Assembly (NCBI GenBank): GCA_035691305.1
Contig: DASSJF010000082.1
Span: 178,477-242,476 of the forward strand
Origin: a bacterium
GTDB taxonomy: Bacteria; Sysuimicrobiota; Sysuimicrobiia; Sysuimicrobiales; Segetimicrobiaceae
Reading direction: 5' to 3'
Length of the DNA stretch: 64,000 bases
Shown here: piece by piece, positions 8,900 through 17,909 of the stretch
Position numbering within the stretch: the stretch's first letter is position 1
Layout: each line of letters opens with the position of its first letter
The notes under the pieces: model-generated
Told to the model about the DNA's origin: nothing
What the model saw: only the letters and a program-made list of their open reading frames with translations
Database searches by the model: none
Translations under genes and position numbers: made by a program

Positions 8900-9719
8900 G
8901 CGCCGCGACCTGCTCACGTGGGTTGGCGTGTTCCTGGTTGCCGGCTGGGGCCTCGTGCAGCTGGCGCCGATCGTCTGGATGGTCTCGACGTCGCTGAAGC
9001 CGCTGAACCAAGTCTTCGCCCTGCCGGTGCAGTGGCTGCCGCACCCGCCCGAGTGGTCCAACTATCCGGACGCGTGGAACCAGTTTCCGTTCGCGCGCTA
9101 CTTCGCCAACAGCTTCATCGTGTCGCTGTCCGTGACGGTGTTGAACGTCCTGCTGGCCGGCATGGCCGGATACAGCCTCGCGAAGTACCGGTACTTCGGT
9201 CAGCGCGCGCTGTTCATCGCGATCCTCAGCACCCTGATGCTGCCGATCGAGGTCCTGATGGTGCCGACGTTCATCATCGCGAAGGACCTCGGCTGGCTCA
9301 ACTCTTATCAGGGCTTGATCGTCCCGGTGGCGGCGGACGCCTTCGGCGTCTTTCTAATGCGCCAGTACATGCTGAGCCTGCCGGACTCGCTCGTCGAAGC
9401 GGCGCGGATCGACGGCGCCGGCGAGCTCCGCACGTATTTCCGCATCGTCGTACCGCTCTGCTGGCCGGCCGTGCTGACGCTCGCTATCCTGACGTGGCGG
9501 GAAACGTGGGACGCCTTCGTCTGGCCGTACCTCATCGTCACGGACGACGCCCTGCGGACGATTCCGATCGGCCTCGAGCGCTTCGAATCGCAGTACGTCA
9601 CGACGTACAACTCGGTCATGGCCATCTCGACGATCGCCATGGTGCCGATGGTGCTGCTGTTCTTTTTCTTCCAGCGCGCCTTCATTCGAGGGATCGCGCT
9701 CTCCGGCCTCAAGGATTGA
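8886..9719 (+). CDS. ABC transporter permease, MalG/UgpE type
   Basis: A 277-residue partner permease starting MPADRRRDLLTWVGVF. It has six hydrophobic segments and the EAA loop LVEAARIDGAGELRTYFRIVVP. The start at 8886 lies inside the end of the upstream permease gene, the usual overlap for such pairs. It forms the heterodimeric channel with the 7943-8899 protein. The closest relative in the window is the permease at 16384-17217, which has the same length. Confidence 0.9.
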   Translation: MPADRRRDLLTWVGVFLVAGWGLVQLAPIVWMVSTSLKPLNQVFALPVQWLPHPPEWSNYPDAWNQFPFARYFANSFIVSLSVTVLNVLLAGMAGYSLAKYRYFGQRALFIAILSTLMLPIEVLMVPTFIIAKDLGWLNSYQGLIVPVAADAFGVFLMRQYMLSLPDSLVEAARIDGAGELRTYFRIVVPLCWPAVLTLAILTWRETWDAFVWPYLIVTDDALRTIPIGLERFESQYVTTYNSVMAISTIAMVPMVLLFFFFQRAFIRGIALSGLKD

Positions 9720-9745
9720 CGTCTCGCGAGGCCCAGGTGCCGGCC

Positions 9746-10750
9746 ATGCAGTCGACCGAAATTCCGAGCGCGACCCAGAGCCCGCGGTTCTCCGGGATCC
9801 GCACCTTCATGCGGCTCCCGTACGCGGCGAACGCGGCGGAGGCTGGCGCGGACGTCGCCATCATGGGCATTCCATTCGATACCGCGGCGAGCTTCCGCAC
9901 CGGCGCGCGGTTCGGCCCGTCCGCGATCCGCGACATCTCGGTGCTGCTGCGGCCGTCCAACCAGTTTCACAAGATCAACGCGGTCGAGACGCTGCGCGTC
10001 GTAGACTGCGGGGACGTGATGGTCGTGCCCGGCGACGTGGCGCGCACCTATGCGAACATCGAGCAGGAGTGGGCCCGGTGCGCCGCGGCCGGCGTGCTGC
10101 CGATCGGGCTCGGCGGCGACCACTCCGTCACGCTGGGCGAACTGCGGGCGCTGGCCAAGCGCGACGGGCCGCTCGCGCTCGTTCAGTTCGACTCCCACAC
10201 CGACACCTGGGACAACTACTGGGGGGTGCGCTACACGCACGGGACGGGCTTCCGCCGCGCATGCGAGGAGGGGCTCCTCGATACCGCGCGCTCGATTCAG
10301 GTGGGGCTGCGCGGCAGCGAGTACGCGCCGGGCGATCTCGACGACAACCGGCGGCTCGGCTTCGAGACGCTGCTCGCGCCCGATCTGCTCACGATGTCCC
10401 CGGCCGAGGTCGCCGCGGCGATCCGGCGGCGGGTCGGTGCGGGACCCGCGTTTCTCAGCTTCGACATCGACTTTTTCGACCCAGCGTTCGCGCCGGGCAC
10501 CGGCACGCCGGAGGCCGGCGGGCCGACCAGTGCCTTTGGGCTGCAGATCCTGCGCCACATCACCGGTCTGCCCTTCGCCGGGTTCGACGTGGTGGAAGTC
10601 CTGCCGGCCCACGACCCGACCGCGATCACGGCGCTGCTCGCGGCCACGGTCGTCTTCGAGTTTCTCGCCCTGATCGCGCTGTCGAAGTCCGGGGCGCGGC
10701 CTGGCGCGGCCGGACGGGCGGGGGCGGCGGCCGGACGGAATGGCGAGTAG
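9746..10750 (+). CDS. Agmatinase/arginase-family ureohydrolase
   Basis: A 334-residue manganese ureohydrolase that should cleave a guanidino compound to urea plus an amine or acid. All six metal ligands are present: H126 in GGDHSVT; D149, H151 and D153 in DSHTDTWD; D240 and D242 in SFDIDFFDP. The signature continues as PGTGTPEAGG. The usual DAHxD has Ser for Ala. The start is ATG 9746; an in-frame GTG at 9737 is an alternative. It is 26 bp downstream of the permeases, at the end of the block. Substrate could be agmatine, guanidinobutyrate, guanidinopropionate or guanidine; the sequence alone does not decide. The last ~20 residues are a low-complexity Ala/Gly/Arg tail. Confidence 0.9.
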   Translation: MQSTEIPSATQSPRFSGIRTFMRLPYAANAAEAGADVAIMGIPFDTAASFRTGARFGPSAIRDISVLLRPSNQFHKINAVETLRVVDCGDVMVVPGDVARTYANIEQEWARCAAAGVLPIGLGGDHSVTLGELRALAKRDGPLALVQFDSHTDTWDNYWGVRYTHGTGFRRACEEGLLDTARSIQVGLRGSEYAPGDLDDNRRLGFETLLAPDLLTMSPAEVAAAIRRRVGAGPAFLSFDIDFFDPAFAPGTGTPEAGGPTSAFGLQILRHITGLPFAGFDVVEVLPAHDPTAITALLAATVVFEFLALIALSKSGARPGAAGRAGAAAGRNGE

Positions 10751-10754
10751 CGGG

Positions 10755-11939
10755 CTAGCCGGCGCCGGGCGACCCGTGCTCGGTTCGCAGGCTCAGGACC
10801 ACCGCGGCGAGCCCGAGCGGCAGCGCGAGCGCAAACGGCGCCGCGACGTCGACCCGCGCCACCGCGGCTCCGAGCAGCGGACCGGCGAACAACCCGAAGT
10901 CGATCGCGGCATTGTAGACGCTCATCGCACCGGTGTAACGGTCGGGCGGCACGCGCCATGTGACGAGGGTCGAAAAGGTCACGGGCATGAGGCCGATCGC
11001 GATCCCGTACAGCATGCCCGCGGCCACGAGTACGGACGCCGCGCGCGCGAAGGGAACGGCGAGCTCGACGGCCGCGATGCAGCCGATGCCCGCGGCAACC
11101 ATCCAGCGGCCGCGTTCGGGGCGGATCAACCGGCCGGTCGGCCACTGCATGAGCGCATACATGCCGCCCTGCAGCGCGAAGATCAAACCGATCGTCTGCA
11201 CCCGCAGGCCGCGGTGCGCCGCGTACAGGGGCAGAAACGTGGCCCAGATGCCGGAGAGGCTGTAGCACAGCAGGATGCTGAGCCCGAGGAGCGCGACCGA
11301 CGGGTCGGAGAGCAGCGTCCGCAGGCCGCCGGCGGAGGCGGCCCGGCCGGTGAGTCGGCCGGCCGCGGGGCCGTCCCCGGGCGCGGGGCGTGTGAACAGG
11401 CGCATGATCAACAGACCGACGAGGCTGAAGAGGGCGGCCAGCGCGAATGCCGCCCGGTATCCGTAACGCGCCGCCAGCAGGCCGCCCATCGCGGGGCCGC
11501 TCAGCGCTGCGAACGACGTCCACAGCCAGAAGAGTCCGAACGCGCGGCCGCGCGTGGCGGGGCCGGCGGAATGGGCGACGGTCGCGTGAAGCGGCGGGAC
11601 GATGACGCCGCGCGCCGCGCCGGCCGCCGACAGGGAACCCGCGACGAACGGCCGTCCGTGAGCCGCCGCGACGAGGCCGAGGCAGACGGCGTTGGCCACG
11701 TAGCCGTTGAGCAGCACGCGCCGCCGGCCGAAGGCGGCCGCGAACCTGCCGGCCTGGAGCTCCGTTACCGCCATCGTCACGCTGAACAGTCCGGCGACGA
11801 CGCCGATCGCGGCAGTGCTGTAGCCGAGCTGGGCCAGATAGAGGGGCAGAACCGGGACGACGGCCTGCCAGGAGATGCTCGTGCAGAAGCCCGCCGCGCC
11901 GAGCGCCAGGCTGGGGGGTACGCGGTCACCGGCGCTCAT
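10755..11939 (-). CDS. MFS transporter, drug-efflux-like
   Basis: A 394-residue protein with about 12 hydrophobic helices in two halves, joined by a charged loop around FTRPAPGDGPAAGRLTGRA. The motif-A-like stretch GRFAAAFGRRRVLLNG follows helix 2, and a similar GRLIRPERGRW is in the second half. These features place it among MFS proton-driven transporters. It is convergent with the ureohydrolase (4 bp between stops) and divergent from the dehydrogenase at 11993, with a 53-bp shared upstream region. Substrate not recognisable. Confidence 0.85.
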   Translation of the reverse strand: MSAGDRVPPSLALGAAGFCTSISWQAVVPVLPLYLAQLGYSTAAIGVVAGLFSVTMAVTELQAGRFAAAFGRRRVLLNGYVANAVCLGLVAAAHGRPFVAGSLSAAGAARGVIVPPLHATVAHSAGPATRGRAFGLFWLWTSFAALSGPAMGGLLAARYGYRAAFALAALFSLVGLLIMRLFTRPAPGDGPAAGRLTGRAASAGGLRTLLSDPSVALLGLSILLCYSLSGIWATFLPLYAAHRGLRVQTIGLIFALQGGMYALMQWPTGRLIRPERGRWMVAAGIGCIAAVELAVPFARAASVLVAAGMLYGIAIGLMPVTFSTLVTWRVPPDRYTGAMSVYNAAIDFGLFAGPLLGAAVARVDVAAPFALALPLGLAAVVLSLRTEHGSPGAG

Positions 11940-11992
11940 CGTGGGGTGCGTGGTTCGACGCCGGAGCAGTCATTTCATCGCGGAGGTGCGGT

Positions 11993-13006
11993 GTGAAGCC
12001 GAGGGTGTTCGTCAGCCAGCCGATTCCGGAGCCGGGGCTCGAGATTCTGCGGGAGGTCGCCGACGTCAGGGTGTTTCCTCGCGTCGACCGCAACATGAGT
12101 CAAGAGGAATGGATCGTCGAAGCCGCGCGCTCCGACTACCTGTTGGTGATGGGTGGAAACAACATCACGGCTGAGATTCTCAAGGCGAACCCGAAGCTCA
12201 AAGGCGTCGCCCTTGTGCACCGGCGGTTGCCGCAGGGCAACTCCGTCGACCTCGACACGGCGCGGCAGCTCGGGATCCCGGTGATCTTCCAGTACCCGTG
12301 GGAGCCCGTGTACGACCACATCGCCGACGCGACCGCCGATCTGACGATCGCGATGCTGCTCGGCCTGGCCTACCGGATGGTTGACGCGGACCGCTACACG
12401 CGGTCCGGCCGTTCGCTGCAGGAGCACACGATGGCGCTCATGGGGCCGGGCGTAATCGGGAAGACGGTCGGGCTCTTCGGCCTCGGCATCGTGGCCAAGA
12501 AGATGGTCCCGCGTCTGCGGCCGTTCCGGTGCAGCCTCCTCTACAATAAGCGCACCCGGCTCAGTCCCGACCAGGAGCGGGAGATGGGGCTCACCTGGGT
12601 CGCGAGTAAGGACGAACTGCTGCGGCGCAGCGATTTCTTCTGCCTCGAGGTCGATTACAATCCCGACAACCACATGATCATCGGGGAACGGGAATTCGGG
12701 CTGATGAAGCCCACCGCGTACTTCATCAACACCGCGCGGGGCCGGCTCGTCGACGAACCGGCGCTCGTCCGCGCGCTGCAGAACAAGACGATCGCCGGCG
12801 CCGGCCTTGACGTCTTCTGGCACGAGCCGCCGCGGTCGCCGGAGATGGCGCCGAGCCCGGAGTTCTTCACGATGGACAGCGTCATTCTGGCGCCGCACAA
12901 CGGCGGGGCCACCTGGCACGCGCGCAGCGAGCTCACCAAGGCGACGGCCCGGCAGATCGTCGCGCTCATCCAGGGCGAGCGTCCGGACGGGCTGGTGCTC
13001 GACTAG
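11993..13006 (+). CDS. D-2-hydroxyacid dehydrogenase, second copy
   Basis: A 337-residue protein of the same family as 350-1333, with GTG start and GGAGG seven bases upstream. Catalytic residues are present: R249 in NTARGR, E278 in FWHEPP and H302 in APHNGG. The cofactor loop reads GLGIVA (163-168), so the third conserved Gly of GxGxxG is replaced by Ala. This is tolerated in some family members but may change cofactor preference. It heads the second uptake block, 4 bp before the amidohydrolase. Substrate unknown. Confidence 0.88.
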   Translation: MKPRVFVSQPIPEPGLEILREVADVRVFPRVDRNMSQEEWIVEAARSDYLLVMGGNNITAEILKANPKLKGVALVHRRLPQGNSVDLDTARQLGIPVIFQYPWEPVYDHIADATADLTIAMLLGLAYRMVDADRYTRSGRSLQEHTMALMGPGVIGKTVGLFGLGIVAKKMVPRLRPFRCSLLYNKRTRLSPDQEREMGLTWVASKDELLRRSDFFCLEVDYNPDNHMIIGEREFGLMKPTAYFINTARGRLVDEPALVRALQNKTIAGAGLDVFWHEPPRSPEMAPSPEFFTMDSVILAPHNGGATWHARSELTKATARQIVALIQGERPDGLVLD

Positions 13007-13010
13007 CGCC

Positions 13011-14015
13011 GTGCGCTCGATCGACGTCCACTTCCACGTCGTGCCGCCGAGGTTCGTCGACTCGGTGCGGCGCGGGACGTTCGCCGATATCGTGGAGCTC
13101 GCCCGCGACGGCGGCGCCGACCGGATGGTGTATCATGCGCCGCCGGACGTCGTCCTCGAGCCGGGCACGACGCTGCCGCGGCACCTGTACGACGAGGGGC
13201 TGATCCTCGAGGCGCTCGACCGCCGCGGACTGGACGCCGCCGCCCTCGGCCCGTCGCCCGAGGAGTTCTACTACTGGGCGCCGCCGGCGGCCGGCGCGCG
13301 CATCGCGGCGATGCAGAACGACGGCATGGCGGAATTGGTGCGCTCGCATCCGGACCGCTTCGCCGGGTTGGCCACGCTGCCGATGCAGGACCCCGATCGG
13401 GCCGCGTCGGAGCTCGACCGCGCGGTTACGGAATTGGGACTGCGCGGCGCCGAGATCTGCACCCACATCAACGGCCGCGACCTCGACCATCCCGGTCTGC
13501 GGCCGGTGTACGCGGCGGCGGAGCGGCTCGGCGTGCCGCTGTTTCTGCATCCGCAGAACTGGGGCGATATGCGGCGGTTCCACGACTACGCCCTGTGGAA
13601 CCTCGCCGGTTTCCCGCTTGAGACGGCGCTCGCGGCGTCGCACCTCATCATGGGCGGTGTCTTCGAGCAGTTTCCGAAGCTCCGCGTCATCCTGGCGCAC
13701 GGCGGAGGATACCTGCCGTACCAGGTCGGGCGGCTCGACCACGGCTGGGCGGCGCGGCGCGAGGTGCACGAGCGGCTGGCCCGCCGTCCGAGCGAGTACC
13801 TCGTGAACCTCTACTGCGACAGCCTGACGCACAACGCGCTGTCCCTGCGGTTCCTGCTGGACCGCATGGGCGAGGATCACGTCGTGATCGGCAGCGACTA
13901 CCCGTTCAACATGGGGGACGAGCGCCCCGTGGACGCCGTGCGCGCCGCGGGCCTCCCCCGGGACGTCGAATCGAAAGTTCTGGTCAGGAATCTCGCGGGA
14001 TTGCTCGGTCTGTGA
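13011..14015 (+). CDS. Amidohydrolase 2 family metalloenzyme (ACMSD-like), copy 2
   Basis: A 334-residue homologue of 6922-7938 with the same metal ligands: HxH at residues 7 and 9 in DVHFHVVP, His in FLHPQNWGDM, His in LAHGGGYLPY and Asp in GSDYPFNMGDE. I chose GTG 13011 because it gives VRSIDVHFHV, matching the paralogue's N-terminus; it lies 4 bp after the dehydrogenase stop. The two copies stay similar throughout, including the lid segment around EEFYYW, so they probably use related substrates. A binding-protein gene follows after 23 bp. Confidence 0.88.
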   Translation: MRSIDVHFHVVPPRFVDSVRRGTFADIVELARDGGADRMVYHAPPDVVLEPGTTLPRHLYDEGLILEALDRRGLDAAALGPSPEEFYYWAPPAAGARIAAMQNDGMAELVRSHPDRFAGLATLPMQDPDRAASELDRAVTELGLRGAEICTHINGRDLDHPGLRPVYAAAERLGVPLFLHPQNWGDMRRFHDYALWNLAGFPLETALAASHLIMGGVFEQFPKLRVILAHGGGYLPYQVGRLDHGWAARREVHERLARRPSEYLVNLYCDSLTHNALSLRFLLDRMGEDHVVIGSDYPFNMGDERPVDAVRAAGLPRDVESKVLVRNLAGLLGL

Positions 14016-14038
14016 CAACAGCACACGGGGGTGTCGGC

Positions 14039-15343
14039 ATGCGGAAATGGTTGGTCGTACGAGTGGCGGTTCTGGCGGCGGTCGCGGTTTCCGCTTCGCT
14101 GCTGGCGGGCGGCATGGCCGCGAATTCGGCGCCGGCCGGCTTTCCGAGCGGCAACATCACGCTCACGATGTTCGGCAGCGACGAAGCGCCGGGGTTCCAC
14201 ATCGAAGAACAACTGATCGCCGAATGGCAGAAGCTGCACCCGAACGTCACCGTCCAGGCGGCGCAGACACCGCTCGGTCCGGGATTCCAGAAGCTCTCGA
14301 CGCAGCTGCCGACCGGCGGCGGGCCGGCCGTGTTCGCCGTCTTCGAGCCCTGGATCGAGGGGTTTGTGCCGTACATGGCCCCGGCGATCCCGGCGGCGTT
14401 CGGCAAGGAGACCATGCGGCAGATCAACGATCTGTATCTGCCGCACGCGCTCGACGCCCAGAGTCGCGGCGGCGCGGTCTACTGCCTCCCGGTCTCCGCC
14501 CCGTCCTGGAGCCTGCTCGTCAATAAGGCGAAGTTCACGGCCGCCGGCCTCAAGATCCCCGAGGACATCCCTCATACGTGGGCGCAGGTCGCGGCCCTGC
14601 AGAAGCGGCTGACCAAGTATGATGCCGGCGGCCAGCTGGTCCAGCGCGGGTTCGGCGTCCGCTACACCGCCGGGCCTCAGTGGTACGCGATGCTGTTCGT
14701 CGCGTCGGTCGAATCGCAGGGCGCCCGCGTGCTGGACCGGGACGGCAGCCCGCTGCTGACGTCCGCCGCGGCCGTGAAAGCGATGCAGATCTTCAAAGAT
14801 ACCGCCGTCGCGCCGACGATCACAAAGGACGTGCAGACGTCGCCCTACCAGGACTTCGCCGACGGGTTGGACGTGATGTCGTACGGCGGCGCGAATGCCG
14901 TGAGCTTCGCGGTTCGCCTCAATCCCGACCTAAAGGGCAACGTCTACGTCTCGCAGCTGCCGAGCATTACGGGGAAGCCGGGCGGTTCGCCGAAGTACTC
15001 GTTCGACTTCTGCGTCAACAAGACCGCCTCCGCGGCCGAGCAATTCGCCGCCTGGAGCCTTATCGACTACATCGCGAGCCGCGGCGTGGTTCGTTTCGTG
15101 AACACCGGCAGCATCACGCCGCGCCGGGCCGTCTTTGAGGCGCCGGAGGTGAAGGCCACGCCCTTCATCGACGTGTTCAAGACCGAGCTGACGTACGCCC
15201 AGCCGCTGCCTCAGACCACGCACTGGGGCCAGCTGCAGGGCGCGATCCAGAACGGCGTGCAGAAGGTCGTGTTCAAGAGCGAAGCGATCCCGCAGGCGCT
15301 CCAGGAGGCGCAGCAAGAATACCTGCAGGCGATCGGCAAGTAA
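14039..15343 (+). CDS. ABC transporter substrate-binding protein
   Basis: A 434-residue family 1 binding protein with a signal peptide (MRKWLVVRVAVLAAVAVSAS, cleavage near NSAPA). Conserved stretches include QTSPYQDFADGLDVMSYGGAN. I chose ATG 14039 with GGGGGTG just upstream; an in-frame GTG at 14012 would overlap the previous gene by four bases and add nine residues. It is followed by a strong stem-loop and then two permeases. That spacing is typical where the binding protein must be made in excess over the channel. Confidence 0.88.
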   Translation: MRKWLVVRVAVLAAVAVSASLLAGGMAANSAPAGFPSGNITLTMFGSDEAPGFHIEEQLIAEWQKLHPNVTVQAAQTPLGPGFQKLSTQLPTGGGPAVFAVFEPWIEGFVPYMAPAIPAAFGKETMRQINDLYLPHALDAQSRGGAVYCLPVSAPSWSLLVNKAKFTAAGLKIPEDIPHTWAQVAALQKRLTKYDAGGQLVQRGFGVRYTAGPQWYAMLFVASVESQGARVLDRDGSPLLTSAAAVKAMQIFKDTAVAPTITKDVQTSPYQDFADGLDVMSYGGANAVSFAVRLNPDLKGNVYVSQLPSITGKPGGSPKYSFDFCVNKTASAAEQFAAWSLIDYIASRGVVRFVNTGSITPRRAVFEAPEVKATPFIDVFKTELTYAQPLPQTTHWGQLQGAIQNGVQKVVFKSEAIPQALQEAQQEYLQAIGK

Positions 15344-15367
15344 CCTTGTCGAGAGGAGCATACACTC

Positions 15368-15406
15368 GTCCCGGCTCCGAACCGACACACGGTCCGGAGC
15401 CGGGAC
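15368..15406 (+). promoter_or_regulatory. Intercistronic stem-loop between binding-protein and permease genes
   Basis: The two arms are 15368-15383 and 15391-15406: 16 base pairs with one A-C mismatch and a 7-nt loop (GACACAC). No T-run follows, so it is more likely a processing or 3'-end stabilising element than a simple terminator. It lies in the 76-bp gap between the binding protein and the permease genes. Such elements commonly keep binding-protein mRNA more abundant than permease mRNA. Confidence 0.65.
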
Positions 15407-15419
15407 GCTCCACATCCTC

Positions 15420-16394
15420 GTGAGCAACGAACGTATCGCGCAGGGCGCCGTCGCCGCGCGCGGCGGCGTACGGGACGGCGGCGCCCGCCGGCCGGCCGAG
15501 CCGCTCTGGGCCCGGGTGCGCCGGCATTGGCTCGGCCCCACGCAGCCGTGGTGGGGCGCCGTGTTCGTGGCTCCGATTCTGCTGCTGCTCGTGTGCTTCA
15601 AGTTCTGGCCGATGGCCTACGCCGCGTCGCTGAGTCTCACCAACGCCTCTCTCACCCAGCGGACGTCGCGGTTTCTCGGGGCCGCCAATTACCTCCGGCT
15701 GACGCACGACACGGTCTTCATCGGCGCGCTCGAGACGACCGCGCGCTACGTCAGCGCCACCATCGCGATCTCGATGGTTCTCGGACTCGCCCTCGCGGTG
15801 CTGCTCAACCAGCGGCTTCCCGCCCGGGGATTGTTTCGGACGCTGCTCTTTCTGCCTGCCGTCGTGCCGATCATCGTGACGCCGATTCTCTGGCAGTTCC
15901 TCTTCCATCCGTACGGCCTCGTAAACACGGTCCTCAAGTCCGTCGGGCTGCACCCCGTGAACTGGTTGCTGTCCGCGCGGGGCGCCGTCGAGGCGCTGGT
16001 CGTGGCGACGGCCTGGCGGCTGACCCCCTTGTGCATGGTCATCTACCTGGCCGGCCTGCAGTCGATCCCCCACGAGCTGTACGAGGCCGCGGCGATCGAC
16101 GGGGCAGGTCCCCCGCGGCGGTTCCGGTCGGTCACGCTGCCGATGCTCAAGCCGACGTTTCTGGTCGTCGTGGTGTTTGCGATCACGCTGACCGTGCAGA
16201 ACTTCGTCCTCGCGCTGGTCATGACGGGCGGCGGCCCCGACAACGCCAGCACCACGTTGTCGCTGTTCGTGTATCAGACCGGCTTCATCGGTTTCCAGAT
16301 GGGCTACGCGTCCGCCGCCGCCCTCGTCATGCTGTTGATCATCGTCGCCTTCACCATCTTCAGCCTGCGCGCGTTCAGGACCCATGAAGAGTAA
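15420..16394 (+). CDS. ABC transporter permease, MalF/UgpA type
   Basis: A 324-residue permease with a cytoplasmic N-terminal extension of ~45 residues. Six hydrophobic segments follow, and the EAA loop reads LYEAAAIDGAGPPRRFRSVTLP. Start is GTG 15420, just after the stem-loop. Sequence and order match the 7943-8899 permease of the first block. It overlaps the next permease gene by 11 bp. Confidence 0.9.
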   Translation: MSNERIAQGAVAARGGVRDGGARRPAEPLWARVRRHWLGPTQPWWGAVFVAPILLLLVCFKFWPMAYAASLSLTNASLTQRTSRFLGAANYLRLTHDTVFIGALETTARYVSATIAISMVLGLALAVLLNQRLPARGLFRTLLFLPAVVPIIVTPILWQFLFHPYGLVNTVLKSVGLHPVNWLLSARGAVEALVVATAWRLTPLCMVIYLAGLQSIPHELYEAAAIDGAGPPRRFRSVTLPMLKPTFLVVVVFAITLTVQNFVLALVMTGGGPDNASTTLSLFVYQTGFIGFQMGYASAAALVMLLIIVAFTIFSLRAFRTHEE

Positions 16395-17217
16395 GATCCG
16401 GGAGCGGATCGTGACGATCGCGCTGCTGCTCCTGCTCACCGGCGTGACCATCGTGTTTCTCATGCCGATCTTTTGGATGGTCTCGACCTCGCTGAAATCC
16501 AACCGGCACGTGTTCGATCTGCCGATCCAGTGGATTCCGCGGCAGCCGCTGTGGAGCAATTACCCGGCCGCGTACAGAACCGTCGGCTTCACGCGCTACT
16601 TCGTGAACAGCGCCATCGTCACGGGCTGCGTCACCGTTCTGAACGTCGCGCTGTCGGCGCTCGCGGGCTACGGCCTCGCCAAATACCGCTTCCTCGGCCG
16701 GCACGTCCTTCTGGTCGTCATTCTCGCCACCCTGATGCTGCCGCTCGAGGTGGTCATGGTGCCGCTGTATCTTACGGTGCAGCGCCTCGGGTGGCTCAAC
16801 AGCTACCAGGGGATGATTGTCCCGGTCGCCGCGAACGCCCTCGGCGTGCTGATGATGCGGCAGTACTTCCTGTCGCTCCCGGACGACCTCATCGCCGCCG
16901 CGCGCATCGACGGCGCCGGCCACGCGGTGACGTTTCTGCGCATCGCCGTTCCGCTCGCCTGGCCGGCGGTCCTGACCGTCGCGATCCTGATCTTCCAGTC
17001 GACCTGGGACGACTTCGTCTGGCCGTTCCTCATTATCAGCAACACGGCGAAGGCCACCGTCCCGCTCGCCGTGCAGACGTTTCAGTCGGCGGAGACGTCG
17101 GACTTTCCGATGCTGATGGCCGTGTCCGCGATCGCGTCGGTGCCGCTGACGCTGCTCTTCTTGGTGTTTCAGCGCCAGATCATCACCGGCGTCGCGACGA
17201 CGGGGATGCGCCACTGA
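16384..17217 (+). CDS. ABC transporter permease, MalG/UgpE type
   Basis: A 277-residue permease, the same length as 8886-9719 and similar throughout (IFWMVSTSLKSN, AAARIDGAGHAVTFLRIAVP). It has six hydrophobic helices and the EAA loop. It pairs with the 15420-16394 protein. The stop codon shares one base with the next start, so the Dabb genes downstream are in the same transcript. No ATP-binding subunit is encoded in this block either. Confidence 0.9.
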   Translation: MKSKIRERIVTIALLLLLTGVTIVFLMPIFWMVSTSLKSNRHVFDLPIQWIPRQPLWSNYPAAYRTVGFTRYFVNSAIVTGCVTVLNVALSALAGYGLAKYRFLGRHVLLVVILATLMLPLEVVMVPLYLTVQRLGWLNSYQGMIVPVAANALGVLMMRQYFLSLPDDLIAAARIDGAGHAVTFLRIAVPLAWPAVLTVAILIFQSTWDDFVWPFLIISNTAKATVPLAVQTFQSAETSDFPMLMAVSAIASVPLTLLFLVFQRQIITGVATTGMRH

Positions 17218-17906
17218 TGCTGCGGCACACGGCGCTGTTTCTCCACCGCGACACTGCCGGCGAGGACCAGAAGCTGGCGATGCGGCGCGGACTGGCCTTT
17301 CTGCGAATGGAGGGCGAGGGACCGCGCGCCGGCGACTACGGGGACGACCTGTTCGGCGGCTCGAGCCCGCTGCTCGCGGTCCCGCCGTGGAAGCGCACGC
17401 CGCGCTGGCGCGCGCGCCGGGAAGGGCCGGCCTGCAACTACGACGTCGCGCTCCATCTGGACTTCGACGACGAGGCCGCGAGGGGCCGGTACTTCGCCGG
17501 CGAGACGTACCGGGCCGTGGCGCGCCTGCAGGCCGCCGTCACGGTGCCGGAGCTGACCGCGCGCATCGATTGGCGGCACGACGGCGGCCCGCCGGTCCGC
17601 CGCGGGCTCGTCCGCCACACGGCCCTGTTCGTCTGGGCCGCCGACGCGGACGCCGCGGCGCGCGCCCGGGCCCTCGCCGCGGCGCGAAGCCTGGCCCAGG
17701 TACCGGGCGTCATGTCGGCCGTCACCGGCGAGAACGCGGGCGGCCCCGCAGGCAACTTCGATTGGATCCTCGACGTCCAGATTCAAGACGCGGCGGCGCG
17801 CGGCTTCGTGGAAGGCCCGCGGTACGCCGCCGCGATCGGCGTCATCGCGTCCGCGACCAAGCATGAATGGACGGCGAGGATCACACACGTCATGCGGGGG
17901 TATTAG
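17217..17906 (+). CDS. Double Dabb-domain (dimeric alpha/beta barrel) protein, copy 1
   Basis: A 229-residue protein with two ferredoxin-like halves. The first starts at LRHTALFLH with a YDVALHLDFDD strand; the second starts at VRHTALFVW with a FDWILDVQIQD strand. This is the stress-responsive A/B barrel (Dabb) pattern, duplicated within one chain. Characterised relatives include small cyclases and decarboxylases (such as olivetolic acid cyclase), but no function can be assigned here. The motif GDYGDDLFGG is shared with the protein at 18578-19270. It is translationally coupled to the permease, so it may act on the transported compound. Confidence 0.75.
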   Translation: MLRHTALFLHRDTAGEDQKLAMRRGLAFLRMEGEGPRAGDYGDDLFGGSSPLLAVPPWKRTPRWRARREGPACNYDVALHLDFDDEAARGRYFAGETYRAVARLQAAVTVPELTARIDWRHDGGPPVRRGLVRHTALFVWAADADAAARARALAAARSLAQVPGVMSAVTGENAGGPAGNFDWILDVQIQDAAARGFVEGPRYAAAIGVIASATKHEWTARITHVMRGY

Positions 17907-17909
17907 GCG

